Shown here: piece by piece, positions 1-11,271 of the stretch | How positions within the stretch are numbered: position 1 is the stretch's first letter | Layout: every line of letters starts with the position of its first letter | Program-made: the position numbers and the translations under genes | Notes under the pieces: model-generated | Database searches by the model: none | The model's input: the letters and a program-made list of their open reading frames with translations, nothing else | Told to the model about the DNA's origin: nothing | Assembly: GCA_037893245.1 (NCBI GenBank) | Contig: JBAIAA010000238.1 | Location: forward strand, 1,178,001-1,242,000 | Length of the DNA stretch: 64,000 nt | Reading direction: 5' to 3' | Source of the DNA: Crossaster papposus | Lineage: Eukaryota; Echinodermata; Asteroidea; Velatida; Solasteridae

Positions 1-209
1 AAAAAAATGCCACGGACTGTTACACGGTGGACAAAAGCAATACTGTTTTTACCAAAGCTTTGCCAATGTCCCAGTCGACAAAACTATGTTTCTAACACGG
101 ATTAACATAACAAGTAAGGAAAAACTCGTGTCTTGGCGAGATAAAATAAAATATCTCTGGGCTCCGCAGTTTATAAGTTCATAAGATCGAAACCCTTTTT
201 TTTCTATAG
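1..209 (+). other. 3' end of intron 2 of copy 1
   Basis: Non-coding. It is closely similar to 18121-18324 in copy 2 and ends in the polypyrimidine-rich acceptor TTTTTTTTTCTATAG. No other feature is seen. Confidence 0.7.
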
Positions 210-529
210 TCATAGGTGGCTGGTATAACTCGATGTCGGCTATCGAAGCCTGTTACTACACCGATGAAAACGAATGCCCTCCAACGTTGTTTGGTGGGCG
301 TTCACAATACAACGAGGCTGGTATCGTCATTGGCACTGAACGTCGCCCCTTCTGGGTAGAGTACAAACGGGGCGTGGTGACCGTCGGCAAAGGAGGACAG
401 GAGGAGGCTTTCCTGGAGTGGGACGCCGCTGTGCATCATCGTCGCAACATATCAACGCCGGTATACTTTGGTATAAGTTCTTGGGACCATGAACCAGCGG
501 AGTGGGTGTTCAATCAATTCTGTGCCTAA
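210..529 (+). CDS. Copy 1, exon 3: C-terminal part of Methyltransf_FA-domain secreted protein
   Basis: Terminal coding exon of the first paralogue; exons 1 and 2 lie before the window. It starts after the acceptor TTTCTATAG at 201-209 and is entered in phase 1 (two bases complete a codon). It then reads IGGWYNSMS..., FWVEYKRGVVTVGKGG, AEWVF and ends NQFCA before TAA at 527-529. The order IGGW.N.KS, FWV, VGKGG, F.EWD, GISSW is that of the Methyltransf_FA domain found in many secreted animal proteins. The family name comes from crustacean farnesoic acid O-methyltransferase work, and no methyltransferase motif is visible here, so I do not infer enzyme activity. Unlike the other copies it has SMS instead of SKS and VIGTERRP instead of VSGTERRP. 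Confidence 0.85.
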
Positions 530-790
530 GAAACCAAAAGCATGCGGGTGAAATGAGGGTGATGTATAACAAGTTGAAAAGGCGGGCACAGTTCGTCCCG
601 TTAAAATATAGTGGCGCCCACTAAACTGCCAGGAATTTAATCTTTTACAGTGTAGTAGATGACTGAGACGTGTTAACATCACAGTTATTTTCACACGTGC
701 GCTTATGAAAGTCACTTTTTATGGAAGAAATAAAGATACCGAAAAACCAACTAAAAGCGGGCGGGTGGAAAATGAGGGTGGTTGATTTAA

Positions 791-931
791 CAATTGTTGC
801 CTGCTGTGACATGGTCCATGGCGTTTTGTACACCCGAGGGGGAAAATGGCACCCGAGGCGAAGCCGAGGGTGCCATTTGCCCCCGAGGGTGTACAAAACG
901 CCATGGACCATATCACAGCAGGCAACAATTG
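791..931. repeat. Near-perfect snapback element H1
   Basis: Two arms of about 65 bp (791-857 and 865-931) pair almost perfectly around the core GAGGCGAAGCCGAGG. The outer ends read CAATTGTTGCCTGCTGTGA and the reverse complement. It lies in the nested insert of this spacer. The core is shared with the hairpin at 4946-5110. The open frames through it are a by-product of the palindrome. Confidence 0.85.
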
Positions 932-932
932 T

Positions 933-1602
933 TTTGTTATACCACGGTAATAGATTACAGCAGGCAAGAATTGTTTGTTATGGGTCCGTTCCCGTTGCGG
1001 TGCAAAATTGCCGAAGTAGTCGCACTGAATGTTCCGTGTTTTTCTTCGTACTGGCGCTGTCCTGCTCGAAAATCAAATTTCTGATCTCCTCTTTTGAACG
1101 AGACAGAAATCGCTTCTTTGGAGGTGACTTAATGCTGTCGTCTGCCGACATTACGGAGAAAATAAGGCAAAATTGGAACAGAAAAAAAGCAGACGAACAG
1201 CATAAACGAAAGCCGGTGTAAACAACAATGGCGGTCGTTAGTCGTTGCCGAAAGTGCTAACTTCACTGTTCCCTGTTTACATCGCACATCAATTTACGTA
1301 GTACCAGCTAATATAACACAGCGTTGCTAGACTCTAATATCAGTCGCTTCCATGGTATTTATCACAGAAATGGCCGGCCAGGCTATGCGCTAGCGTGTAA
1401 AAAAAGATTCCGCGGCCTGGAAAAAGAAAGTTCATGTACCCCGTGGGGTACATGAACTCATGTACCACGCGTACTCGGCGTACATCACTCATACCATGCT
1501 CATACATCGGCACACTCGGATACATGCGTTTTTGTGGCATGTCACGTGAACGCTTCTCGACCAATACAAATTCACAATCTATTGCCGTGGTATAACAAAA
1601 CG
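933..1602. repeat. MITE-like element with TTGTTATACCACGG termini
   Basis: The ends at 933-956 and 1577-1601 are inverted copies of each other (TTGTTATACCACGGTAATAG against CTATTGCCGTGGTATAACAA). Copies 3 and 4 of the spacer read straight from 'GGTTGATAACGAGTTGAAG' without it. No transposase reading frame is seen. A 28-bp palindrome (GTTCATGTACCCC, GT, mirror) lies at 1430-1457. Confidence 0.6.
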
Positions 1603-2837
1603 AGTTGAAGAAGGGCACACATAGATGTACTTATAAACTTCTGTCTTATGATTGGGAAACACGTTAATTATTTTGTTTTAAATGCACAATGTTTATTAAA
1701 ATCACGTATTTCCGACACCTATAAGGCACAATTTTACAATTCGAAACGAAAATTGTTCCAAGTGTACAATATATTACAGTGTTTGGGGGAATTACGCATT
1801 ATACACTTGGTTAAGTGGGCCCACAGCCACACTTGGAATGTGGGTGAGGTAATGTCTGGAATTGGGTGTACACTTAGAACAGTGGTTTTCTGTATTAAAT
1901 CTAATTAAAATAACTATAATTACAGCAATTAACCCGTAAACTCACTGAGATTGATGTCTGTTTTAGGTCTGTCGTAAAACATGCAGTTCTACATAACAGC
2001 GACGTTATGTCGTCACCGTTTTCACGGAGACGTGGATTTTGAAAAGCGTTTTAGGAGATAGTCGCAAGAGGAGTTTCTCCTATTTTAAAAATACTACTTT
2101 GCAACAACTTTTGCAGTAAGGAAACCTTCACACTATGAAGGGTGAACTTTTACACGAACCCAGTATTATAACACGGTGTGGTTAATTGGATCATTAATTT
2201 AATTATCATAATAATAATGTTTTGCTCACAGAAGCATGTCAAAATATTTAAATACAGTGTTTTAAAGCAAAATAGTGAACAAATCGGAATCGAAGAAATG
2301 ATAAATTGTTGAAATGTGTTGCTCTTCGTTAAAACGGTGACGATTATTATAGTTCATTAGGAATTGACGAGTACCCAGACATTTTTGTTAACAGGCAAAA
2401 TTGTAGCCGAATGTGTTTAATTATTGGGACTCTAACTAACTCCCATAAATAAATAAAGCAAAATCAACCTTTGGGAAACACGTTAATTATTTTGTTTTAA
2501 ATGCACAATGTTTATTAAAATTCACGTATTTCCGACACCTAAGGCACCATTTCAAAATTCGGAACGGAAAGTTAGCGGAACCCCTACTTCCGATCCTGCC
2601 TGATCTACCAATCATAAAGGCACCATTAATTGTGGCTATTGGAAGCCGAACGGATTGGAACGCTAGTAGGCCATGTGTTTGGTTGTCAGAAGTTTAATAA
2701 ATACCTAGGAGAGTTCATAGCTCCTGATTGGTGTAGACTCGATCACGTGGAGGGCATTATCACGCAGTAATTGACCGGGATTTCAAAAATTTAAGCAAAT
2801 TCATTTTTTTTTTCCTAAATAAAAAGGTATTTATTAA

Positions 2838-2976
2838 AGGGAATAACTGGGCGATGACCCGGTCATTACTGCGTGATAATTGACCGGGTTGGGCGATGGT
2901 CTATTACCGATTGGTCATCGCCAAACCCGGTCAATTATCACGCAGTAATGACCGGGTCATCGCCCCGTTATTCCCT
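2838..2976. repeat. Hairpin H3, copy in spacer 1
   Basis: Arms of about 60 bp begin GGGAATAACTGGGCGATGACC and pair with GGTCATCGCCCCGTTATTCCC across a short loop (GTCTATTACCGATTGGT). The same hairpin occurs at 45468-45606 and 58392-58548. A further partial arm copy, CACGCAGTAATTGACCGGG, lies in direct orientation at about 2761-2779. Confidence 0.85.
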
Positions 2977-3868
2977 AAATATTACACAAGAGGCTATTAT
3001 AAGGTACCCAAAGCTCAACGGGCTGGCCGCTTGACAGCGTGCAGTAATGATCAAGCCTGTTTGCGGTTTTCTTGCAGTTGAAAGGCCCCAGGGAATTCAG
3101 TTTTGGTGTTTTTTATTTGCTTATTTTGTTGCATGAGCCTATGTTGTACCGATTTATGCAAGTTTTAGTTGTTCCTTCTTAGTACACCCTCATTTGAACT
3201 ACATTTTCTTATGTAATTTTTTTCCATTACTTTTGCAGATTGGATCTATCATAATCAGAAATTCAATCTGTCGGTTATTTTCTACAGACCCACACATACA
3301 CAATGTACGTTGATATATAATAATTATAATATAATAGTTGGTTTTTTTCAGTTGGAAAAGTAAGTTTTTTAATACCAAGAGAAAAAATAATTACTCCTAA
3401 TCTACAGAGATTAATAAATCTTTTGAAGTTGTTTTCATTTTTGTTGGTCAGAGTTATTTTCACTCTAAACTTAGTTCATTTCACTCTTTTTAAAGTGGCT
3501 TTTATAAGACACTTACTTTTTGAGAGGGGGCTATATAGCCACTCACAGTACATTTAGAGAGGGACGACTTCAAACGTAAGTGTTCCCACTCCGCCAAAAT
3601 TGCGACTATAATCGTTGTCTAAGTAACGGGGAAACTGCAGAATCGTACTGGTTTCTCCCAAACAAAACGAGAACCATACACTTTGTAAGAAAAGTCGATA
3701 TTAGAAAGGCAATATAAAAGCAATGGTTAGCAAAACTCGGTAGATTAGATGAGATTTGAAGGTTTGCATGGTGAAAAGGCAATACGATTGTTTGCGATAC
3801 ACTGGCATCATGTGTTCAATCTCTTTTGTAAATTTGTGTGGTTCCGAAAAGAACCAGAGGAAACTCAA

Positions 3869-3900
3869 CGTTTCGTGCAGTATGTTCTACTCGTCGTCAG
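3869..3900 (-). other. Hammerhead-like core in a Penelope-like terminus
   Basis: On the minus strand this reads CTGACGA, a stem-loop, then CGAAACG, the order of the hammerhead core CUGANGA / helix II / GAAA. Helix II is weakened here (CGAG against CACG). Stem III is very short, so self-cleavage is not assured. The flanks (GTTGAGTTTCC, CAGTTTATGCT) recur in each array unit. Confidence 0.4.
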
Positions 3901-4578
3901 AGCATAAACTGAAATGACCTGTTCGCTAGCGTTATATGTATACGAACCGTATGCAATCTGGAGGCGAAGTAACCAGTGTTAGTTTACATAATTATGGGGC
4001 TTTATCTATTCAAGTTTCTTCTTCAAAATATTTGTTGTTAGTTTTAGTTTCACCATTTTGGACACGTTTGTTGTCTTTGGGAATGATTGTTGACAGCATA
4101 CATTATGATTATGTAGGGAGACCAAGTGCGCCCTCTGTTTGTGTATGCCTACAAGTTTTGCAATTAGTGATTTGCATGTTTGTATAAAACACATAAGGTG
4201 ACCTTTGTGCTTCCCGCGCAAAGGCAACTTGTAGCAAGGTTTTCTTCTGTGGGCTTCGAACAGAGAAAACCAACATTATTAGGTCTAGAAATTATCTCGA
4301 TTTTCTAGGGAGCATGGCTCTGACCATGCTCCAAATGTAAACCATGTGAGAGGGTAACCATCATTGAAACCCCTAGTGAGTAATGTAATTTGTTTGATAT
4401 TTTTGTGAGATAATTGTAATCTTTTGCGACCGTGTATTTCATTATTGAATAATTGTATTGTCAGATTGTACCGTGCGTATAGTACATCGTGTAGGCTACA
4501 ACAGCTAGCCATGTGTTGGCATTTGCATGTCATGTTGTATTGCTGTGCCATTTTATTGTACTACGGGCATAGTTAATA

Positions 4579-4944
4579 TTATAACACCTCACTCACAGAT
4601 TCTGTGTCTTGATTGGCCGAGAGCGCGTCACGTGTCACTTGCTATTTTTACTATTTTTTACTTGCGCTCCAAAAAGACTATACCACGCAGCCTCGTTCTG
4701 AAAAAGTACTATGCGCATAGCAACACACGTACTATGCGCATAGCAACGAAAGCGTGACTGAAACCCAGACGTGTGTTTCGGTGCATTGCGTAAACATTGC
4801 CCTATCACCCTCGCACCCGTTCATCAAGGCAACAAAGTACACGTATCAGTTTGATCACTGAATTCGGAGATTTTTTGTCATTACTATACTTTCAGGAAGC
4901 TTAAATTGTGCAGAATCTGTGAGTGAGGACGGCTGGTGTTATAA
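4579..4944. repeat. MITE with TTATAACACC termini
   Basis: The left end TTATAACACC-TCACTCACAG is mirrored at the right end by CTGTGAGTGAGG...GGTGTTATAA. A right-truncated copy lies at 23429-23768. The unit spacer without it is seen at 36058-36070 (GGCATAGTTAATTCTAG). It has no coding capacity. Confidence 0.65.
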
Positions 4945-4945
4945 A

Positions 4946-5110
4946 ACAAATATTGACTGCTTTATTTCGCGGTATAGTAAAATTAGCCTCCCTCGGTGAT
5001 CCATGGAGCATTCTATTTTCCCTCGGCTTCGCCTCGGGAAAATAGAATGCTCCATGGATCACCTCGGGAGGCTAGTTTTACTATACCACTCAAAGCAGTC
5101 AATATTTGTA
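4946..5110. repeat. Snapback element H2
   Basis: Arms of about 75 bp (AAATATTGACTGCTTT outward, GAGCATTCTATTTTCCC inward) pair around CTCGGCTTCGCCTCGG. That core is the reverse complement of the H1 core at 791-931, so the two hairpins share a centre although their arms differ. It sits next to the TTATAACACC MITE. Confidence 0.8.
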
Positions 5111-5777
5111 TACTAGTGTGCATTTAATGTAATAAGTGTTGTCTTGTAAAATTATATTCAGGAGATAGTCGTCAATATACATAGCCAAGAGTCTCTGGTT
5201 TATTGCAAATTTTGTTGAATGCTTGTCCGCTTTAACTAGAGGACCGTTCCTCCTTCCTTCCCCATTAAGTTACGTGAGTGTGGTCCGCTACAATTACTGG
5301 ACTAGACCACAGAAGAGTTATCAATAATATTTTTTTGAGAAACAAAAATTAAACAAAAGATAATTAAATTTAAAGATGGTATTTTAGACTTGTGTACATC
5401 ACTAGTGTACATGCTGTGAACATATATTTTGTCTAATGGGAAGGCTAGGGTGTGACATGTATGGTGCATACATGTTCGACCGACATGAATTTTGAATTAT
5501 AATCGTGGGTGAGCCATGCTTTAATTTCAAATAGGAAGATAGGGTGTGACATGTTCACTACATGACTTGCATTAAAATGTGTCGGGCGGCCATTTTGAAG
5601 AAAACAAAAGGGACACAAAATGTCCGCCTCCTTCCTTTAAACAAAAAAGGCATGACGCTAAACATGTTTTTTTTGTTATTTGCCCCCGCAAACACGAGGT
5701 GACCTCCAGAAATGAAACACGCCCGTTTATTACCTTCAGGAAAATGACAGACGCTTATCGATCGGCGAGTATCTCGT

Positions 5778-5787
5778 TATAAAAAAA
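5778..5787 (+). promoter_or_regulatory. TATA-like box upstream of copy 2 exon 1
   Basis: TATAAAAAAA lies in the block CGAGTATCTCGTTATAAAA, which is conserved before exon 1 in copies 2, 4 and 5 and weakly (TATTAAAAA) in copy 6. It is 220 bp from the ATG. A 14-bp palindrome, ACAATAGCTATTGT (5851-5864), follows in the presumed 5' leader, and an upstream ATG starts a short frame at about 5920. Confidence 0.5.
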
Positions 5788-5997
5788 GGCAGTTAGGCTG
5801 GAGAATTGTGAGCGACATTTAATATTGACCTCCATGCAAACCAATTCCACACAATAGCTATTGTCACGGTTACTGTGGAAACCTAGGACGACAAACTTTA
5901 ATTTTGTAGACGTGATCAATGCTCATCATACCGTACCAGGGAGTGGTGCGGTTTCTGTTTTGACGCAGATACCAAAGCGAGGAACTGTTGGCTGGAA

Positions 5998-6123
5998 ATG
6001 AAAAACCCGCGTAAAATGTTGGTGTTGGTTTTAGCTTTTGGGTTTCTTAGTTCCCTCTCTTTGCAACCCGTACGAGGGAAGATGTGTAGCGCCATGATCA
6101 AGGCTGCTGCCGGTGATAATTAA
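5998..6123 (+). pseudogene. Copy 2, exon 1: truncated signal-peptide exon
   Basis: It starts MKNPRKMLVLVLAFGF, a basic start followed by a hydrophobic signal-peptide core, and continues through KMCSAMIKAAAGDN. It then hits TAA at 6121-6123. Copies 4 and 5 continue here for 27 more codons to a GTAAGT donor. The sequence after the break (AAACTGTTTTAATTTG) matches 49405 on in intron 1 of copy 5, so a deletion of roughly 300 bp removed the end of the exon and its splice donor. Copy 2 therefore cannot make the standard protein from this exon. Confidence 0.75.
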
Positions 6124-6395
6124 ACTGTTTTAATTTGTTATTCAAACAAAAAAACAAAAAAAACAGTCTTAAAAAAAAAAAAATTAAAAAAAATGTCCCA
6201 AAATAAGCGCACTTCCATGATTTTGTGACAAACTTAAATACAATCAAAAACCTGTTATAGACCAGTTAACAAATTCAATCCATGAATCAGAGCTCATTCA
6301 CTCTGACTTTGTCTTCACATGAAAACTAAATGAAAGTCAAAGGCCAAATATGCCAAAGTGAAAAAATACACACTGTCTTGTACTACTAGCACACC

Positions 6396-6575
6396 TTAGA
6401 AATTGTTGCATTTAAGGAATATCAAGTTTGATAACATTTTGTCTCCAAGTCGAGCATGGTGGGGGCGCACGATGATGCCGTCATGACTGAAGACGCGCTC
6501 TACTGATGAACTCGAAGCCGGTACCCCCAATAGGCTATTGGTATCACATTGGCACAAGGTACATGCCAAAATCAT
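6396..6575 (-). pseudogene. hAT transposase C-terminal fragment
   Basis: A 59-codon frame ending in TAA at 6396-6398 reads LGVPASSSSVERVFSHDG, then RLGDKMLSNLIFLKCN. This matches the conserved C-terminal dimerisation region of hAT transposases (pattern P.SS..ERVFS..G.....R..L....V..L.FL..N). Nothing of the catalytic domain is present. The same fragment lies at 52845-53024 in intron 1 of copy 5, so the insertion predates that duplication. Confidence 0.75.
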
Positions 6576-7798
6576 CGGTTAATATATCCATGCAAGCCCA
6601 AGCCATGCGTAAAAAAAATTCTTAAATGTATCCCTTGTAAGTATTAGAGTGAAGAAATACAACAATTTTGAGAAGAAAGTAGTCTTTATTTCATACTTTT
6701 ACATGTCAACAAAACTCAAAAGAAAGTAAAGAAAATAAATTATAAAAACATTAATAAAAAACCTCTTTCCCTACCCGAACTTTCAAAAATAAAGGACGCT
6801 CAACATTCTTTTTTAAATCTGGCCTTACGTGTTGCTGATCGGGGTATGTTTGTGAAAATTCCTCTCATTTTTCAACCGCTTATGATGCCACCCTAAACTT
6901 TGGAAAATTTGGAGGATAGAATCCACTGAAGATGCTACGTCAAACTCATACAGTTTCTATGTGTAGTTTTCCCGCCAAAAGCCGAGGAACTCCAGCATCA
7001 CATTAAATGTATTTTAACGTCGAGCGACACATCAGAGCCAACACACCCCGCTTGCAAATTGACCTGTAATTTCCAAATCCATTTCGATGCCACCCTGTGA
7101 TTTTTATAAATACTAGACGAGGAATAGATTATGACGATTTTTAAATATCTTGAACTTTTTATGCATAGTTTTCCTGAAATTTATTGTCAAATCACAGCAT
7201 CAAAATTAGTGCCGTGTAACGATTAACATATACAAACGCACACAGCCTACTGTTATATAGCACACAAAATTATAGCAGTCACCAGCAAAACGCGGGCTGA
7301 AAGGAAACAACACAAAATCAGACAGACGGCGCTGCCTCGCGACACTCGGGATTAGGAAGGCAATGTATATGTTTTCATTTGAAATTTAAACATCGTGAAG
7401 AGTTAGCCTTGTGTTTTAAATAAAATTGTCTTGTTTGGGTAAGAAAATTTCTCCATAGTAACCACTTTAGACCAATTTGTCTGACCAATGAAAGCGTGAC
7501 TGTATAGTTACAATATTAACGCCAATTGTAGGCGCGGCTTAGCTTATTATTTCACTGTTGTAATATTTCAATAACATTTTGAAGTAACTCTTTCATTACC
7601 CCCCCCCCCCCCCCCCCCCCACCCCCCCTTGCCTCTTTTTAAGTAAATCAAGAAAATAATAGAACGTACGTCTGCATTGGCGGTAAGGGAAAAATGAAGA
7701 AAAAAAAGTAATGTGGTGTTGACTAAGCAATTCAGGGGTACGGACCTATGACTCCACACATTGACCGACTCCCATACAGGACTCTCCAACCTGGCGAA
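6576..7798. other. Unassigned intron 1 sequence of copy 2
   Basis: No gene recognised. The segment 7100-7215 matches 49160-49290 in intron 1 of copy 5. A C-rich run (about 7600-7627, broken by one A) could form a quadruplex or i-motif. The part from 7730 is a tRNA-derived repeat cut by the next element. Confidence 0.5.
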
Positions 7799-9705
7799 TT
7801 AAGAGTGGGTCCACGTAAATATTTCATATAAGTGTCCTCGGCATTTTTTTTTTTTTTTTTAATATGAAAGGACTTGGTAAGCAAGTAACAAAAATTGAAA
7901 TATTTTTTTTTCTTTTGCCCGTTGCCACGGTAACAGGCCATTTTGTGTTTTGGGCATTTTGGGCCAGTTTTGGGGCTGCAAAAACAGTTTTTTTGCTTAT
8001 TTTAAAAGAATCACCCAGCCAAATTACAAACTTTTATCACAAAATCAACTATATCATTACAAAGTATCATCCTTGCCCTTACTTAAGACAAAATGTTAAT
8101 GTTTTAAATGTCACCCTTATGCTATTTTTAGAACATGCAATAAAGCATGTTTTCAGAGCTTGTAAAATTGTAATTTTGAACCTATTTTTGTCCCTCAAAA
8201 AGTCAACTTGCCAGGGGTCTCAGAATATTTTCCTTTTGGATTTGATTAGAGCCAACATTGGTCTTTTCATATCTGGTGAGAAAAGTTTGGGGGATTGTAT
8301 CTTCTTAAGGCAGTAGTGCATCAAAAATGGTCATTTTCCAAAAAAAACAACAATTTTTTGAGCTTTTCCTTCAGTTTAAAGTAATAATACACACACAAAT
8401 TTTACTTTTATGAATCTGGAGCCTTTTTCAAATCATAAGAGTGAGTTGTAGGCCTGTGAATTACTCCTACTGAATAAGCAGCATTTTTGACGGCAACAAT
8501 CTAGACTAACCCCCTCCACAGCATTACATACAATTTTCTGATAACATTTTATTAGTGGCATATACAAAGAGAAAACAATACTTGTTGTGAACTAAAACAT
8601 TATTTCTACAGAACCCAACTAAAGCATTATTTCTACAGAACCCAACAGCCCCTTTAAGCGTGTCACCCCTCAAAACACAGCTTTAAGGCCTGCAAGTGTA
8701 TCCAAAGTGTTATAGCGCTCCCTTAGAGCTATGTCAGTTCGAAGAAAAAAACATAGGTCTTTTTCGCTTTATAGGCCTACATGTATTTGAACTATAACAA
8801 CAGTTTATACCATAACAACCTTTTAAAACCATTCCAAAAAAAATATGTACGCACATTTAGTAAGTTTCCCTTGTGGTTTATTTGTGTAATGTAAGATAAA
8901 AGGTCGTATCCTCATTGAGTGATCCCCACAATGTCGCTTCCCAGGTTGTATCGTAAAATTGAGTGTGATCCATGGCCACATCGCATTCTGGTGTTTGTGA
9001 CTTTTGACAAGCGCCCTCGAACAAAGATACTGACAATTTGGGAGACTGCCAACACAGCAGTTGGTAGTTGAATGGTTTAGTTGACTGCGTGAAGAAGCTA
9101 TGCCTATATTCCTATGCCTGGGTACACTCATGTTTAAATACACTCACAATATGCTTCCCCAATGTTTTCATCACATATTTTTATTTACTACTTCTGTTCA
9201 TTCATACGGAACACGTAGTTCATTGAAAGGTAATCTGTTTGTGAGACAATGTAAGACTTCATTTTTTTAGAAACAGCCCATTTCAACGTTGTGTCATATA
9301 CTGGAATAACTCAACATTGATTTGAAAAAGTGCAATTCTGTGGTTTAATTTGCCAAAAAATTGAAGAAATTGATGATTAATACTTATGCTTAATACATTT
9401 TGTCTTTACTGAATTGCTTAGTTATTATGTAACTTACTGTACCGGGTCTCACTGTCTATTGACCTGATTTTGTCCGTGTGTAGTTTTTGTCCTGTCCCAG
9501 AGAAAGGTACAAAAGCTTTGCTTCACCGTTTTCCTGCATGTTGACATCTTTTTATGCTTTCGATTATGTAATGTCTTTGATGAATACTCTGTAAATACAT
9601 ACATGTTTTCTCCTTTATGTGTACAAGAATTGTAACTGAGGATGTCAATGTGAAAATAAATGTTGAGTTGATTGATTGATATTCAAATGGTCGAATTTGT
9701 ATTAA

Positions 9706-10047
9706 AGGTAGAATACACCATTGGTAATTGCTTAAATTATCATGAATAGTTGGATTTGGGGGGTTGTATTTGATAGTAAATATCGTTTAACTCACCTGTT
9801 CGAAGTTTTACAATCATGGATGCCGAGTAAAGCATGAAAAACAGCGTTTGTTTTCAACCGGCGTCGAGCAGTTATTTTTATGTTATCTTTGTTTATAAAA
9901 TTCAATTTTCCGGAATAATTACAGGATATCTAGCGCAATAATTTTGCTGAATGCCTAGAATCATTATTTACTTTCAAATGAGTAAGATATTTCTTAATAA
10001 TTCGGTAGTGAATATTTTCGATATCTGCAAATTGTGTATACTACCTT
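9706..10047 (+). repeat. MITE family A, copy 1 (TTAA + AGGTAGAATACACCATT)
   Basis: TTAA at 9702-9705 is followed by AGGTAGAATACACCATTGG, mirrored at the right end by GTGTATACTACCT before TTAA. It is about 340 bp with no coding capacity. Other copies in the window are at 17024-17354, about 30113-30495, 41668-42008, 54060-54340, 54584-54919 and 63040-63225. Confidence 0.8.
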
Positions 10048-10160
10048 TTAAAGGTCACGTTGCAAAGACCATTGCGTGATCGAGGGAGCTGATGGGGATA
10101 CAAATCGTGTCGTTAGCGGTCGCACTGTCGAATGCAGTGTTCGTTGGCAAAGACTATTAA

Positions 10161-10232
10161 GGGCAAGATAGCTCAGTTGGAAGAGCGCCGGTCCGTTATT
10201 ATGGCGGTCTCGGGTTCAAGTCCCGCCTATAG
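10161..10232 (+). repeat. tRNA-like sequence (SINE head or tRNA pseudogene)
   Basis: TAGCTCAGTTGGAAGAGC is a good pol III A box with a closed D arm. CGGGTTCAAGTCCCG is a good B box and T arm. The acceptor ends do not pair and the anticodon stem is poor, so a working tRNA is unlikely. It lies at the inner edge of the right arm of the long-inverted-repeat element. Confidence 0.6.
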
Positions 10233-11271
10233 GGGGCGCTATAATGCAACACTTTGGATACACTTGCAAGCAATAAAGCTGTGTTTTTGAGGGGTGACAT
10301 GCCTAAAGGGGCTGTTGGGCTATGTATAAATATTGCTTTAGTTGGGTTCTGTAGAAATACAGTTTTAGTTCACAACAAGTATTGTTTCCTCTTTTTATAT
10401 GCCACTAATAAAATGTTATCAGAAAATGGTATGTAAGAAATGCTGTGGAGGGGGTTAGTCTAGATTTTCGCCGTCAAAAATGCTGCTTATTCAGTAGGAG
10501 TAATCCACAGGCCTACAACTCACTCTTATGATTTCAAAAAAGCGCCAGATTCATAAAAATATTCTTGTTTGTGTGAATTATTACTTCAAACTGAAGAAAA
10601 AGCTCAAATTTCATTGTTTTGTTTTTTGGGAAAAATGACCATTTTTGATGCACTACTGCCTTAAGAAGATACAATCCCCCAAACTTTTCTCACCAGATAT
10701 GAAAAGACCAATGTTGGCTCTAATCAAATCCAAAAGGAAAATATTCTGAGACCCCTGGCAAGTTGACTTTTTGAGGGACAAAAATAGGTTCAAAATTACA
10801 ATTTTACAAGCTCTGAAAACATGCTTTATTGTATGTTCTAAAAATAGCATAAGGGTGACATTTAAAACATTAACATTTTTGTCTCAAGTAAGGGCAAGGA
10901 TGATACTTTGTAATGATATAGTTGATTTTGTGATAAAAGTTTGTAATTTGGCTGGGTGATTTTTTTAAAATAAGCAAAAAAACTGTTTTTGCAGCCCCAA
11001 AACTGGCCCAAAATGCCCAAAACACAAAATGGCCTGTTACTGTGGCAACGGGCAAAAGAAAAAAAAATATTTCAATTTTTGTTACTTGCTTACCAAGTCC
11101 TTTCATATTAAAAAATAAAAAAAAAATGCCGAGGACACTTATATGAAATATTTACGTGGACCCACTCTTAAGCCGTTGAGCTAACTCCGGTTGGTATTAG
11201 AAGACTATAAATTAATTCTTTTAAAGATAAGATTGCGAAATTGCGCGCGTTAAAACTGAGAAAAAACCCCG

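Larger units (their letters stand above)
530..5770. other. Spacer between copies 1 and 2 (array unit spacer)
   Basis: No gene recognised. The sequence is repeated, with insertions and deletions, after every exon 3 of the array (18645 on, 32091 on, 43671 on, 55956 on). Relative to copy 4, this spacer carries an 810-bp nested insert (about 790-1600) and a composite insert (about 4577-5112), and it lacks the GPCR fragment present at 45047-45286. Open frames inside it are not conserved between copies. Confidence 0.7.
7803..11167. mobile_element. 3.4-kb long-inverted-repeat element with TTAA target duplications (piggyBac-like ends)
   Basis: The ends are TTAA|GAGTGGGTCCACG at 7799 and CGTGGACCCACTC|TTAA at 11171. 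The interrupted repeat has an intact counterpart, GACGAATTAAGCCGCTGAGC, at about 11690. The arms 7803-8724 and 10230-11167 are inverted copies over about 0.9 kb. The spacer holds a MITE (9706-10047) and a tRNA-like sequence (10161-10232). An open frame of 150 codons (7864-8316) is present in the left arm but broken in the right arm, and it resembles no known family, so I do not call it a gene. An arm fragment recurs at 37663-37871. Confidence 0.8.

Noticed and set aside
721-1221. A 166-codon open frame on the plus strand.
   Set aside because: It runs through a near-perfect hairpin and a MITE. The equivalent spacer in other copies has no such frame.
7864-8316. A 150-codon hydrophobic open frame on the plus strand.
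   Set aside because: It lies in the arm of an inverted-repeat element, is interrupted in the other arm and in the fragment at 37663, and resembles no protein family I know.
10161-10232. A functional tRNA gene.
   Set aside because: A and B boxes are good but the acceptor stem does not pair and the anticodon arm is irregular.
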